This document shows, in pieces, positions 35,455-52,191 of a stretch of 64,000 nt of DNA. The position numbers were made by a program, and so were the translations under genes. Below the pieces are notes generated by a model. The model worked only from the letters and a program-made list of their open reading frames with translations. It was not told the origin of the DNA and made no database searches. Numbering within the stretch: the first letter of the stretch is position 1; each line of letters begins with the position of its first letter. The DNA comes from Cryobacterium breve (GTDB lineage: Bacteria > Actinomycetota > Actinomycetes > Actinomycetales > Microbacteriaceae). The stretch spans positions 2,790,001 through 2,854,000 of the forward strand of contig NZ_CP075584.1 in NCBI RefSeq assembly GCF_027594785.1, in the 5' to 3' direction.

Positions 35455-37050
35455 CTACCCGATGCTGTCGGCGTCCGCTGGAATCAACGGCAGGCCGAGC
35501 AGCACGCGCAGCTGGGCGTCGGTGAGTGCCACCCACGGTGAGGCGTCCGGATTCTCGGCCGCGGCATCCGGGCTGTCGCCCTGGGTCCACCACTTCGCCT
35601 CGAAGGCGCCGGTTTCGAAGAGCACCCGCTGGCCCTTGGTGTAGATCGTCGTACCGGACCATTCCGGGAAGCTGCCGGCCGGGAGCGTCAGCGTCGGCAC
35701 CGGCGTCTCGCCGGCGAGCACCGGCCCGATCAGCCGCCACGGGGTCTCGGACGCCTGCAGCACGGGGTTGTCCGGCAGGTCGCCCTGGGTCCAGTACTTC
35801 GCCGAGTACACGTTGTGGTGCCACACGACCCGGGTGCCCTTCGGGTATGCGATCGTCACCGACCAGATCCGGTACGGGCTTGCCGCGGGCTCGTCCGTGG
35901 CGGCGGGGTTCTCCGTCGCGACACCGATCGGCTGCGCGGTCGAACTGTCGCCGGCGCTCGCGGCCGGGCTTCCGGTGAACGACGCACCGAGCACATCCGC
36001 GAACAGCACGGAACCCTGCTCGACGCCGCTGCACGAGTCGGAGACCTGCTTCACGTCCGGGTAGTTCGCCCCGCAGCTCGCATCGCGGTTGAGCGACCAC
36101 ATCGACATGCGGCCGACGCCGTTCGCGAGCGCGAAATCGTTGAGCGCCACGGCATCGGCGAGGGTGAAGATCTCGCCGGGCACGTCGTTCTGCCCGATCA
36201 TCGCGGTCGCACCGAGCTTGTTCCAGAGCGCCTTCGACCCGAGCGGCTGGCCCGCCCGGCGGTAGAGCGTGGACAGCTGGCCGTGGGCGGACTGCAGGGC
36301 GCTCGTCGCGGCATCCGCCATCGACTGCCCGGCGGCACGTGAGGAGCCGAAGTCCATCGTCATCAGGTTCACGCCGCTGAGGTTGACGCCGGCCGTCAGC
36401 AACTGCGTCACCGCGTTCGTGCCGTCCTCGGTGAGGCCGTCCGGGGCCGTCGGCACGGTGAGCCAGATCGCGAGCGGGGCAGCGGATGCCGCGGCGGCCT
36501 TCTGCAGGGCGGCGAGCGCCACACCGCGGCGCGCCCCGGCATCCGTGTCAGTGAGGTTCGCGCCCTCGAGGTCCAGGTCGATGGTGCTCGGCTTGTAACG
36601 CTCGATCACCGAGGCATACGCGGCCTGGAGTGCTGCGGGATCGGTGCAGCCGACGGCGAGCTCCTGGTTGATCGCGCCGCCGAACGACACGATCACCTCT
36701 CCGCCCTGCTGGGTGCGGCGCGCCACGCGTCGGTCGAGGTCGAGGTCGTGCTCCGCTGCCGCCATCGTGTAGAAGGTGCCCCAGGTCGGCGTGCAGGCGG
36801 CGGTCGGGTCGGCGACGATGAAGGAGAGCACGACGTTGTCGCCCGCGGCGGAGACGGGATTCTCGAAGGCGAGGCTCGGCGTGGCCGTCACATCGACGTA
36901 CCCGGCCATCCACGGCTTCGCGCTCACGGATGCGGCGTCGGCGATCTGGTTCCAGCCCTGGAAACCGGCGAAGATCAGCCCGGCGGCAACCACGATGACA
37001 CCGATCAGTCGCACGACCGACAGGCGCCGACCTGGGAAACGTGTGGACAT
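35455..37050 (-). CDS. Exported GH18 (chitinase-like) protein with two carbohydrate-binding modules
   Basis: 531 residues from ATG 37050 with GAGGAG upstream. N-terminal signal anchor (SVVRLIGVIVVAAGLIFAGF). A GH18 TIM barrel spans about 45-350; the catalytic DxDxE is seen in STIDLDLEGAN, preceded by EVIVSFGGAINQE, the usual SxGG motif. Two CBM5/12-like modules follow, each with an aromatic core: YPKGTRVVWHHNVYSAKYWT and YTKGQRVLFETGAFEAKWWT, then the sequence QGD. Likely acts on chitin or a related N-acetylglucosamine polymer outside the cell. It is divergent from a cellulose-synthase-like glycosyltransferase, so the pair may make and trim one surface polymer. Confidence 0.9.
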   Translation of the reverse strand: MSTRFPGRRLSVVRLIGVIVVAAGLIFAGFQGWNQIADAASVSAKPWMAGYVDVTATPSLAFENPVSAAGDNVVLSFIVADPTAACTPTWGTFYTMAAAEHDLDLDRRVARRTQQGGEVIVSFGGAINQELAVGCTDPAALQAAYASVIERYKPSTIDLDLEGANLTDTDAGARRGVALAALQKAAAASAAPLAIWLTVPTAPDGLTEDGTNAVTQLLTAGVNLSGVNLMTMDFGSSRAAGQSMADAATSALQSAHGQLSTLYRRAGQPLGSKALWNKLGATAMIGQNDVPGEIFTLADAVALNDFALANGVGRMSMWSLNRDASCGANYPDVKQVSDSCSGVEQGSVLFADVLGASFTGSPAASAGDSSTAQPIGVATENPAATDEPAASPYRIWSVTIAYPKGTRVVWHHNVYSAKYWTQGDLPDNPVLQASETPWRLIGPVLAGETPVPTLTLPAGSFPEWSGTTIYTKGQRVLFETGAFEAKWWTQGDSPDAAAENPDASPWVALTDAQLRVLLGLPLIPADADSIG

Positions 37051-37208
37051 GGGACTCCTCGACCTCACTGTGGATTATGGCAGTTTTCGGTGCTACATCC
37101 GCCCCTAAACTGGGGGCACCGTACCGCCGCGGTTGTTTTTTCTCGCTTCGGTGCGGGCGCGAACCCGGTCCAGGAGGGTTCCTGCTCGTCTCAGATAGGA
37201 AACCCCAC

Positions 37209-39583
37209 GTGGCTACACCGGAATCGACAACGAAGCGGGATGCCTCCGCGACGCCAGCGCCCGCGGGGTTCCCGCCGGCATCCGCGGAGATGGCCGACAT
37301 CGGGAACGGACCGATCCGGGCTCGCCGCCGCCAATGGGGCGCGGAGCGGCGTAGCGAACCCCTCTCGATCGTGCACCCACGGCCGAGCTCCCGGGCGATC
37401 GCGGGGGCCCGAGTCGCCATCGTGGCGACGGTGGGCTTCTGGGCGTACTACCTCCTGACGACCATCGTGCGGTTGTTCGTCGACACCCCGCGCCCCGACT
37501 TCACCTTCACGATGGAGGCGATCGGCTACGCCATCGTGGTCACCTTCCTGACCTTCTCCGCGTCGATGTACCTTCTCGCGCGCCTCGGCGCGATGTACCG
37601 GCACCAGAGCCACGTGCGCGTGCCGCGCGGTGAGCTCGACCGGCACTTCGGCACCTACCAGCACGGGATCACCGTGCTCGTACCGTCGTATGCCGAGGAG
37701 ACGCACGTCGTACGCGCGACCCTGTGGTCGGCGGCGCTGCAGGAATTCCCCGACCTCGGGATCGTGCTGCTCCTCGACGATGCGCCGTTCCCGACCGACC
37801 CCGAGACGCTGCGCGTGCTCAACGCGACCAGGGCGCTCGCCGGTGAGATCGGCGAGCGGCTTGCCGCGCCTGCCGCGCGGTTCCGGCTCGGCGCGGAGCG
37901 CAGGCTCGACCGGTTCGTCGATGACCCGCGGGTCACGGCGGCGGATGTCCGCGATCTCGCCGACGACTACGCCGCGGCCGCCGCGTGGCTGGAGGAGATG
38001 GCCGCGGCCGAGGAGGTGCTCGACCACGTCGACGAGTTCTTCGTCGACCAGGTCATCATGGGCGTGGCCCGCGAGCCTGCGGCTGAGCCTGCTCGCGCTC
38101 GAGTCGTCGGCCGCGGGCGCCGACTTCCCCGACGCCGACCAGATCGTGACCCTCTCGCTGCGCCTGGCCCGGATCTTCACCGCCCGGCTCGACTACTTCG
38201 AGCGCAAGAAGTATGCCTCCCTTTCACACGAGGCGAACAAGGCGATGAACCTCAACTCCTACATCGGCCTGATGGGCACGTCGTGGGTGACCGACCACAC
38301 GGCCGAGGGCACGGTCCTGCGACGCGCTGTCGGGGATGCCGTGGGCGACTTCCCGGTGCCCGACACGGAATACCTGCTCACCCTCGACGCGGACTCCCTG
38401 CTGCTCAGGGACTACTGCGTGCGTCTCGTCCACCTGCTCGAGGAGCCCGAGAACGCCCGGGTGGCCGTCACGCAGACGCCGTATTCCTCGTTCCACGGGG
38501 CCCCGACGCGCATCGAGCGGATCGCCGGTGCGTCGACCGACCTGCAACATATGCTGCACCAGGGCATGACCTACTTCGACGCGACTTTCTGGGTCGGCGC
38601 GAACGCCGTCATCCGCAAGAAGGCCCTCGAGGACATCGTCGAGGTCGAGGAGGTCGGCGGCTTCGAGATCCGCACCTACATTCAGGACCGCACCGTGATC
38701 GAGGACACCGAGTCGAGCATCGACCTCGGCACTCACGGCTGGACCCTCGTCAACTACCCCGAACGCCTGAGCTACAGTGCCACCCCGCCCGACTTCGGCT
38801 CGCTCATCGTGCAGCGCCGGCGCTGGGCCAACGGCGGACTGCTCATCCTGCCGAAATTCTGGGACCAGGCTCCGGGAGCGCCGCTTCCGCCGCGAGCGGG
38901 TGCGCTGGAGCGAGGTGTTCCTCCGCACCAACTACATGGCCTCGATCGCCTGGTCGAGTTTCGGGCTCATCTTCCTGCTCGCCTTTCCATACGACAGCCG
39001 GCTGCTCAGCCCCTTCGTCTTCCTCGCCGCGCTGCCCTACTTCCTCGCGATGGGCACCGACCTGCGCGACGCCGGCCATCGGTTCAGCGACGTGTTCCGC
39101 ATCTACGGCTTCAACCTCGTGCTGCTCCCCGTCAACCTCGCCGGGGTGCTCAAGTCGTTCCAGCAGATGTTCTCGGCCGAGAAAATCCCATTCGTGCGCA
39201 CCCCGAAGGTGCTCAACCGCACGGCGGCGCCGGCGCTCTACGTGATCGTTCCCTACCTGATCGTGGCGTTCTCGCTGCTCACGCTCTACCGGGACATCAG
39301 CCATCAGAACGTCGGCAACGCCATCTTCGCCGCCTTCAATGCCGTCGCGACCGGCGCGGCGATCCTGATGTACATCGGCCTGTGGAACTCCGTCGTCGAC
39401 GTGTGGCTCGGTCTGCTCAACTTCCTCTACGTTGACGTGAAGAAGCCGAAGCAGCCGGCAGGGTTCCGGATCGACCCCGGCGCGCCGGTCGACTGGCAGG
39501 GCATCCTCTACCACGGCGACCGACGGCTCAACCGGGACAGCCGCACCTCCCGGGACCGGCGCCGCCGGATCGGCGTGCGCTAG
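37209..39583 (+). CDS. Cellulose-synthase-like glycosyltransferase family 2 (two frameshifts in sequence)
   Basis: About 790 residues after removing extra bases in AGCCT (38074-38078) and AGGCT (38867-38871), restoring VARELRLSLLALE and DQLRERRFRRERV. Two N-terminal membrane helices (about 65-115), a cytosolic GT-A domain, then five or so C-terminal helices. GT2 motifs: TVLVPSYAEE, LTLDADSLLL (DxD), and QRRRW (QxxRW), all needed for processive synthesis through a membrane channel. An insert of about 130 helical residues lies between the first and second motifs. GTG start. Product could be a beta-glucan, chitin-like or hyaluronan-like polymer. Divergent GH18 neighbour supports an amino-sugar polymer. 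Confidence 0.9.
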
Positions 39584-39608
39584 GCATCCGTCGCCCGTCG
39601 CGGTTCCC

Positions 39609-39665
39609 TGAGGTGTCGCAGATCGACGTTCGCGGGGCCCGCGAACCTCGATCTGCGACACTTCA
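39609..39665. repeat. Palindromic repeat, family C copy 1
   Basis: 57 bp: TGAGGTGTCGCAGATCGACG on the left pairs with the reverse complement on the right (CTCGATCTGCGACACTTCA) around CGGGGCCCG. It lies between the glycosyltransferase stop and the convergent SprT-like gene. Other copies: 55228-55284 and 58153-58209. Confidence 0.9.
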
Positions 39666-39763
39666 CGTGGGGCTCGACGTCGCGGCTCACCCCAACCCCT
39701 ACGTGAGCGGCGACGTCGCAGGCCGGCGAGCGTCAGAGCGCGCGAGGTCCGCCCGCGGCGGAC

Positions 39764-40258
39764 TCAGAGGCCGGCGGATGCCGAGGCCCGGCGTCGCACG
39801 GCGGCCGTGATCTCCCGGCTCCTCCAGTCGATGAGGTGATCGCGGCTGAAGCCGCGACCGCACAGCCCGCAGGCGAGGGCACGCGTCGGCCTCCGGTACC
39901 GATAGTGGATGTGGCCGGCCGGGCACGTGCCCACCCACGGGGCGAGTTCGTTGGCGATCTCGCCGTCGTGCGTGCGCTTGCCGTCGTAGCCGAGGTCGCG
40001 GGCGATGGCCTTCCACTTCGGGCCGTGGCCGGCGCGCGGACCGGCGAGCGCATGCCCGACCTCGTGGAGCAGGATCTGGTGCACCTCGTCGTCCTCGTAG
40101 CGGGAGGCGAGGTAGCGCGAGACGGTGATGCGTTTCGCCGTGAAGTTGCAGAGCCCGGCACGTTTTTTAGCGTTGTCGAACGCGAAGGTCCAGCCGGAGT
40201 CGAGGTGCAGGTCGATGAGCGCCTCGGCCCAGCGTCGCACGCGGGTGAGATCGGCCAT
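39764..40258 (-). CDS. SprT-like zinc metalloprotease-type protein
   Basis: 164 residues. The HExxH zinc site is in QILLHEVGHALAGPRAGHG, with a third His in the last motif; the N-terminal half (MADLTRVRRWAEALIDLHLD, FDNAKKRAGLCNFTAKRITV) is standard for SprT-like proteins. A C-terminal zinc ribbon (CPAGHIHYRYRRP, CGLCGRGF) follows. Eukaryotic relatives cleave DNA-protein crosslinks; bacterial roles are unproven. The start codon overlaps the stop of the sugar dehydrogenase gene. Confidence 0.9.
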   Translation of the reverse strand: MADLTRVRRWAEALIDLHLDSGWTFAFDNAKKRAGLCNFTAKRITVSRYLASRYEDDEVHQILLHEVGHALAGPRAGHGPKWKAIARDLGYDGKRTHDGEIANELAPWVGTCPAGHIHYRYRRPTRALACGLCGRGFSRDHLIDWRSREITAAVRRRASASAGL

Positions 40259-41832
40259 CAGCGTGCCACCGCCGTTGCGGGCGGCGGATTCGCACCCGGC
40301 GCCACCCGGGTGCCGCGCGCCGGCGGGCTGGTCTGCACCACTCGAACGGAGTAGAGCCTGTCGTCGCCTGGGGCTGGGGTGCCGCGGCCATCCGTGTTGT
40401 TCGTCACAAACCACAGTGTCCCATCCGGGCCCGCTACCACGTCGCGCAGCCGGCCGAAGGTGTTGACAAACCACGCGGTCGCCACGCCTGTTGAGGAGTC
40501 GACCCGCCACAGTCGCTCGCCGCGCAGGGCCGCGACGAACAGAGTGTCCCCGACGATCGCGAGCCCGCTCGGGCTGGCCTCCGACGTGCGCCACTGCACG
40601 ACCGGGTCGGTGTACCGGGAATCGTGCGCGATGCCCTCGGCCTCCGGCCAGCCGTAGTCTGCGCCGGGCGTGATCAGGTTGAGTTCGTCCCAGGTCGACT
40701 GCCCGAACTCGCTCGCCCACAGCCGGCCCCGGGAATCCCAGGCGATGCCCTGCGGATTCCGGTGCCCATACGAGTAGACGAGCGTCCCGAACGGATTGTC
40801 CGGCGGCACCGTGCCGGTCGGCGTCATCCGCAGGATCTTCCCGCCAAGCGACCCGAGGTCCTGCGCTCTCGCGGTGTCCCCGGCGTCGCCCGTCGTCGCG
40901 TAGAGCATGCCGTCCGGGCCGAAGCGGATGCGCCCGCCGTCGTGATTGCCCGCCCGAGGGATCCCCGAGAGCACCGGTTCGGGGCTCCCGAGCGCGAGGC
41001 TGCCGACGGTACCGGTGAGCGGCATCCGCACGATCTGGTTCGATTCGGCCCCGGTGAAATACGCGTACACCCAGCCCCCGGGGCCAGCGCTGGCGCCCGC
41101 CTCGACGCTCGCAGCGCTTCCGCTCGCGCCGCTGCCCGTCTCGCGAGCCGTGCTGCTGCTCGCGCCCGTGCCGGTCCCGCTCGCAGCAGTGGGACCGGCG
41201 AGGTAGGCGAGGCCGAGCAGCCCGCCCTCGCCCCGGGGGACCACCCCGGGAACCGTTCCGGCATCGCGGAGTCCGCCGGACACCAGCTCGCGCACGCGTG
41301 CGGTGCCCCGTTCACTGATCAGGGTGCCGCCGCCGGGCAACCGGAGGATCGACCACGGCGCCTCGAGGCCGGAGGCAAGGACGACGGGTTCCCCGGTCGG
41401 CTCGACGGGCCCTGCAGCCATGCCGGGGCCCGGTCCGGTGTTCGGTTCGCCCGGTTGGGCTCCGGGGTCAGGACTCGGCACACCGGTCGCGCCCGAGGAC
41501 GAGGGCGTCCCGGGCGCCGGTTCCGTCGAGGTGGGCGCCGTCGGCACTCCCGTCCCGCCGGGAGTACCCGGCACCCCGGACGTGCACGCCGCGAGCAACA
41601 CGGTGACTGCCGAGAGCAGCGAGAGCAGCGTGAGCCGCCCGAGCACCCGACAGGCGTGCTGCGCCGCGCCGCGCCGCTGCCCCTGCCGCTGTGCCGTCAC
41701 CTGCCGCTGTGCCGTCACCTGCCCCTGTGCCGTCACCTGCCCCCGCGCCGTTGCCGACGTAGCGCCGTGCCGCAGCGCAGTCGACTGCGCCGTCATCTGC
41801 GCCGACCGTTGCGCCGGCCTGCACTCGTCCAC
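40258..41832 (-). CDS. PQQ-type glucose/sorbosone dehydrogenase lipoprotein
   Basis: About 524 residues. GTG 41832 is chosen for GGGAGG five bases upstream. The first 50 residues carry a repeated VTAQRQ segment from an 18-bp tandem repeat, then an inner-membrane signal with lipobox (SAVTVLLAAC); the mature part begins with a Pro/Ser/Gly linker. The beta-propeller (from GEPVVLASGLEAPWSILRLP) has the sorbosone/glucose dehydrogenase marks: GEGGLLGLAY, NHDGGRIRFGPDGMLY (catalytic His region), YGHRNPQGIAWDSRG, SEFGQSTWDELNLI and DYGWPEAEG. It probably oxidises a sugar outside the cell, passing electrons to the chain. An insertion of Ser/Gly/Ala repeats is near residue 250. Confidence 0.88.
   Translation of the reverse strand: MDECRPAQRSAQMTAQSTALRHGATSATARGQVTAQGQVTAQRQVTAQRQGQRRGAAQHACRVLGRLTLLSLLSAVTVLLAACTSGVPGTPGGTGVPTAPTSTEPAPGTPSSSGATGVPSPDPGAQPGEPNTGPGPGMAAGPVEPTGEPVVLASGLEAPWSILRLPGGGTLISERGTARVRELVSGGLRDAGTVPGVVPRGEGGLLGLAYLAGPTAASGTGTGASSSTARETGSGASGSAASVEAGASAGPGGWVYAYFTGAESNQIVRMPLTGTVGSLALGSPEPVLSGIPRAGNHDGGRIRFGPDGMLYATTGDAGDTARAQDLGSLGGKILRMTPTGTVPPDNPFGTLVYSYGHRNPQGIAWDSRGRLWASEFGQSTWDELNLITPGADYGWPEAEGIAHDSRYTDPVVQWRTSEASPSGLAIVGDTLFVAALRGERLWRVDSSTGVATAWFVNTFGRLRDVVAGPDGTLWFVTNNTDGRGTPAPGDDRLYSVRVVQTSPPARGTRVAPGANPPPATAVAR
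41683..41736. repeat. 18-bp tandem repeat inside a coding region
   Basis: Three units of CTGCCGCTGTGCCGTCAC (third with one change) followed by a degraded fourth. It lies within the N-terminal region of the sugar-dehydrogenase lipoprotein, ahead of the signal helix, coding for VTAQRQ repeats. The unit length keeps the reading frame, so copy number could vary without breaking the gene. Confidence 0.85.
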
Positions 41833-42034
41833 TTCGACCTCCCTACTTCTCCTGCGCCGGCCCACCGTCGAGGGGCCTGCCGTGCCGTGTGCTGGGCATC
41901 CGGTGAAGTGTGCGGGACCGGCCGCGCCCGTTCCTCCAGAATGCCCCCGTCCACCGACATCGACCACTGGGTTGCCGCAGCGCCCTCCGTGTGTTCCATT
42001 CCCGCGGACCTCTCGCGAGACGGGTTGCGCGAAT

Positions 42035-42512
42035 GAGGGTGAGGCGTCGAGAGCGGATGCCGTCCGCACTTCGCGCGCGCAGCGTCCGCCGTCGCGCCCG
42101 TTTGCGCACACCGCTCCCGCATCGGCGGGCGCGGCTTGCGGATACCGGCGCGGGCGTGGGCGGGGAGGGTGAGGCGTCGAGAGCGGATGCCGTCCGCACT
42201 TCGCGCGCGCAGCGTCCGCCGTCGCGCCCGTTTGCGCGGCCCGCTCTCGCATCGGCGGGCGCGGCCTGCGGATACCGGCGCGGGCGTGGGCGCAGAGGGG
42301 CGCGGTGTGCGGAAACCGGCGCGGGCGTGGGCGGGGAGGGTGAGGCGTCGAGAGCGGATGCCGTCCGCACTTCGCGCGGGCAGCGTCCGCCGTCGCGCCC
42401 GTTTGCGCGGCCCGCTCCCGCATCGGCGGGCGCGGCCTGCGGATACCGGCGCGGGCGTGGGCGCAGAGGGGCGCGGTGTGCGGAAACCGGCGCGGGCGCC
42501 GGCGCAGGCGCA
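42035..42512. repeat. Tandem array of a 130-171 bp GC-rich unit, family E
   Basis: Three units starting GAGGGTGAGGCGTCGAGAGC at 42035, 42165 and 42336. Each reads through CGGATGCCGTCCGCACTTCG and CGTCCGCCGTCGCGCCCGTT to CGGATACCGGCGCGGGCGTG; units 2 and 3 have an extra ~41-bp piece with GTGCGGAAACCGGCGCGGG. This fills the ~490-bp gap between the start of the sugar dehydrogenase (and its upstream 200 bp) and the TPR-like gene. Long open frames on both strands here follow from base composition and repeat structure, not coding. Confidence 0.85.
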
Positions 42513-42528
42513 GGCGGGCGCTGGACCG

Positions 42529-43074
42529 CTAGCGGCCCTGGCCTCGCTCGGCGATGATGGACTCGACGACCGCGACGGCCAGAAGAGACCCTTCGAGCTG
42601 ATCGACGGATGCCCCGGCCTTCTCCCGCAGGAACACGGCGGCGGTGAGGTCCGTGAGAGCCCCCTCGAGGTCGCCTTGCTCGAACAGGACCTTGCCGCGG
42701 TTCTCCCGCGCGAACGCGGCGACCGCGCTCCACTCGTGCGTCTCCGCCTCGAGAACGCAGTGGGTGAGCTCGCTCGCGGCTTCATCGAGCTTGCCCTGGA
42801 ACTGCATCACCTGGGCCCGGCGGATGCGGCTGGCCGCGAGTTCCTCCCGGGACCCGGTGAACCGGGCCTGCCGCAGGGCGGCGTTGGCCATGTCGAAGGC
42901 CTCGTCGAGGCGTCCGATGAGGCGCAGCAGCGCGATCTTCTCGTTGAGCGCGGACAGGCTGCGCAACTCGCCGAGTTCGTCGAGGCGCTGCCCGGCGGCA
43001 AGCAGGTCGACTTTCTCACGGAGAGTGACGGCGTCGTAACCAATGATGATGGGCAGGGTGTAGTCCTGAGGCAA
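42529..43074 (-). CDS. TPR-like helical-repeat protein
   Basis: 181 residues from a TTG start without an obvious ribosome site (leaderless transcript possible; TATCCT lies about 45 bp upstream). Pairs of amphipathic helices with TPR-like spacing: RSLSALNEKIALLRLIGRLD, EAFDMANAALRQARFTG, ELAASRIRRAQVMQFQGKLD, and GKVLFEQGDLEGALTDLTAA. Cytosolic. No enzymatic motif. Probably a scaffold or partner-binding protein of unknown partner. Confidence 0.75.
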   Translation of the reverse strand: MPQDYTLPIIIGYDAVTLREKVDLLAAGQRLDELGELRSLSALNEKIALLRLIGRLDEAFDMANAALRQARFTGSREELAASRIRRAQVMQFQGKLDEAASELTHCVLEAETHEWSAVAAFARENRGKVLFEQGDLEGALTDLTAAVFLREKAGASVDQLEGSLLAVAVVESIIAERGQGR

Positions 43075-43217
43075 GGGCGGCCGGGTGTGCCGCGGACGAT
43101 CGGGTTCCCTAACAGGATAACCCGGGCGCCGCCCTCAGACGGGGGTGCCGCGCGCCGAGTCTCAGTCTGAGAGCGGATGCCCGCTCCGCCGAGAACGCGA
43201 CAGGTCCCGTTCCTGCT

Positions 43218-43245
43218 GAGGGTCGCCGGTGCACCGGCGACCCTC
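43218..43245. terminator. Perfect 28-bp palindrome, probable terminator
   Basis: GAGGGTCGCCGGTG followed at once by its exact complement CACCGGCGACCCTC. It lies about 80 bp past the stop of the methyltransferase gene (minus strand) and before the TPR-like gene. As a cruciform-length palindrome with no loop it could also be a protein-binding site. The surrounding 43075-43323 region has no coding I can support. Confidence 0.65.
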
Positions 43246-43323
43246 GACACAACCGGGACACCTCTGGACAGCTCGGGATCCCGGCCTCAGCCGGGCCGCA
43301 GGCAGGTCCCGTCGTGCTCCGGC

Positions 43324-44194
43324 TCAGTTGCCGATCTGGAACACCGTGCGGCCGGGCAGCGGGGACGGCGTCGCCGTCGCATCCGTCGTCACGAGCGCGC
43401 TCGCCATGAACTGCCGCAGGCTCCGCGCCCTCGACGACCTTGGCCGGGTGCGGGCCGCCGGCGAGCAGCCGGGGCACCCAGGTCAGGTCGACCGCGGTGA
43501 GCGTCGCGACGAGCACGATGTTGCCGAAGCGGCGGCCCTTGAGCACCTGGGTCTCGGCGAGGCCGATCACGTGCGGGAACACCGCGGAGAGCGTCGCCGC
43601 CTGGGCGCGCGCGAAGGCCAACCCGGGGCCGTCGGCCACGTTCACGACGAGCACCCCGCGGGGGCTCAGCAGCGGCCGGGCGAGCTCGTAGAACTCGCGG
43701 CTGGTCACGTGGGCGGGGGTGCGCGCCCCCGAGAAGATGTCGACGACGACGAGGTCGGTGGTGCCGTGCAGCCCGGCCGGCAGCTTGGCGAGCACCTCGC
43801 GGGCGTCGCCGTGCCGCACCCGCAGGTTCGCGCGCTTGTCCCAGGGCAGCTCGGCGCGCACGAAGTCGATCAGGTCGCTCTCGATCTCCACGACCTGCTG
43901 CCGCGAGCCGGGCCGGGTCGCCTCGACGTACCGGGGGAGCGTGAGCGCACCTGCGCCGAGGTGAACGGCTGTGATCGGTTCGCCGACGTCGCCGAGCAGG
44001 TCGATGACGTGCCCGATCCGCTGCACGTACTCGAAGAACAACTCGTCGGGGTTGTCGATGTTCACGTGCGACTGCGGCGTGCCGTCGACGACGAGCTCGA
44101 AACTTCCCGGCACGAACCGGTCCGGCTGGACCTCCGCGACCATCCCACTCAGCTTCAACGTGACCGACGGATGCTGCACTTCAGACCTGCTCAT
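43324..44194 (-). CDS. Spermidine-synthase-like methyltransferase-fold protein (frameshift in sequence)
   Basis: 289 residues after removing the extra base in AGGCT (plus strand 43418-43422), which gives VVEGAELRQFMASALVTTD and a stop at 43324. Rossmann fold of the spermidine synthase/SAM-methyltransferase type: TAVHLGAGALTLPRYVEATR (motif I), VVEIESDLIDFVRAEL (acidic residue binding the ribose), RHGDAREVLAKLP, and TTDLVVVDIFSGARTPAHVT. The last matches the 'fused MFS/spermidine synthase' soluble branch common in actinobacteria. Polyamine-forming activity is doubtful. ATG 44194 sits after GGGGGG. Confidence 0.85.
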
Positions 44195-44230
44195 CCCCCC
44201 AGTCTCCCCCAATCACCCCCCACCACCACT

Positions 44231-44293
44231 CCGCGAGAGTACGAATTAGGCCCTCTCAGCGGCGTCGAAAGGGCCATTTCTCCGCTCTCGCGG
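44231..44293. repeat. Palindromic repeat, family A copy 2
   Basis: Outer arms CCGCGAGAG and CTCTCGCGG; inner AGGCCCT and AGGGCC. Reverse-complement orientation of the copy at 503-566 (CGCGAGAGTACGAAT and TCCGCTCTCGCGG are shared with the flipped copy). It lies just upstream of the methyltransferase start and about 85 bp before the rpoB promoter. Confidence 0.85.
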
Positions 44294-44378
44294 AAGGTGG
44301 GCGGCGGGTCGCAGGGGTGAGCGAGGGGGCGGATGCGGCGGGTTATACCTGAGAAAATGGTGAAGGTCAAGATTGGGG

Positions 44379-44407
44379 TGGACATAGGGGAAAAGACAGC
44401 CTATAGT
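44379..44407 (+). promoter_or_regulatory. Sigma-70-type promoter of rpoBC, with leader hairpin
   Basis: -35 TGGACA at 44379-44384, 17-bp spacer, -10 TATAGT at 44402-44407: a strong housekeeping promoter match. The start point would be near 44415, leaving a ~160-base leader before rpoB. The leader contains a perfect 6-bp hairpin CTCAAG-CCAC-CTTGAG (44464-44479), which could be a control element, and an excellent GGAGG ribosome site. No rplJL genes precede rpoB in this window. Confidence 0.8.
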
Positions 44408-44573
44408 TGATCTTTGCGCTCCCAGACAAATTCATGCCTTCATATTGCGGTCGGCTTTGCGTGCTCAAGCCACCTTGAGGCATACCTCGTATCAAACTGA
44501 GGGTCTGGGGAGCGTACTCGGAATTCATTACTAACAGTGACTAGACCTGACGGGGTCTACGGAGGTTATTTCC

Positions 44574-52012
<7,439 letters not shown>

Positions 52013-52029
52013 CGTGTAGTTCTCACACA

Positions 52030-52068
52030 ACGGATGCCCCCTCACTTCGGTGAGGGGGCATCCGTCGT
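52030..52068 (+). terminator. Strong terminator of rpoBC
   Basis: ACGGATGCCCCCTCAC, loop TTCG, GTGAGGGGGCATCCGT: a perfect 16-bp stem with a stable tetraloop, 18 bp after the rpoC stop. It is followed by CGTT rather than a long T-run. The outer stem is the GGATGCC motif frequent in this genome. Confidence 0.92.
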
Positions 52069-52191
52069 TAAGTCCGCTCCCCCGGTGCACGCGGCGGCTC
52101 TCGACGGAAGGGGTGGTGTGGCGTGCGGGGCCGCGCGGGTACCCTTTAACGGGGGCGTTGGCTTTCCGCGTCTCGTGAGCACGGGGGCAGC

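Noticed and set aside
42035-42512. CRISPR array or long coding frame in the tandem region
   Set aside because: Units are 130-171 bp with no unique spacers of constant length and no cas genes. The long frames on both strands come from GC-rich repeats and end in unrelated genes.
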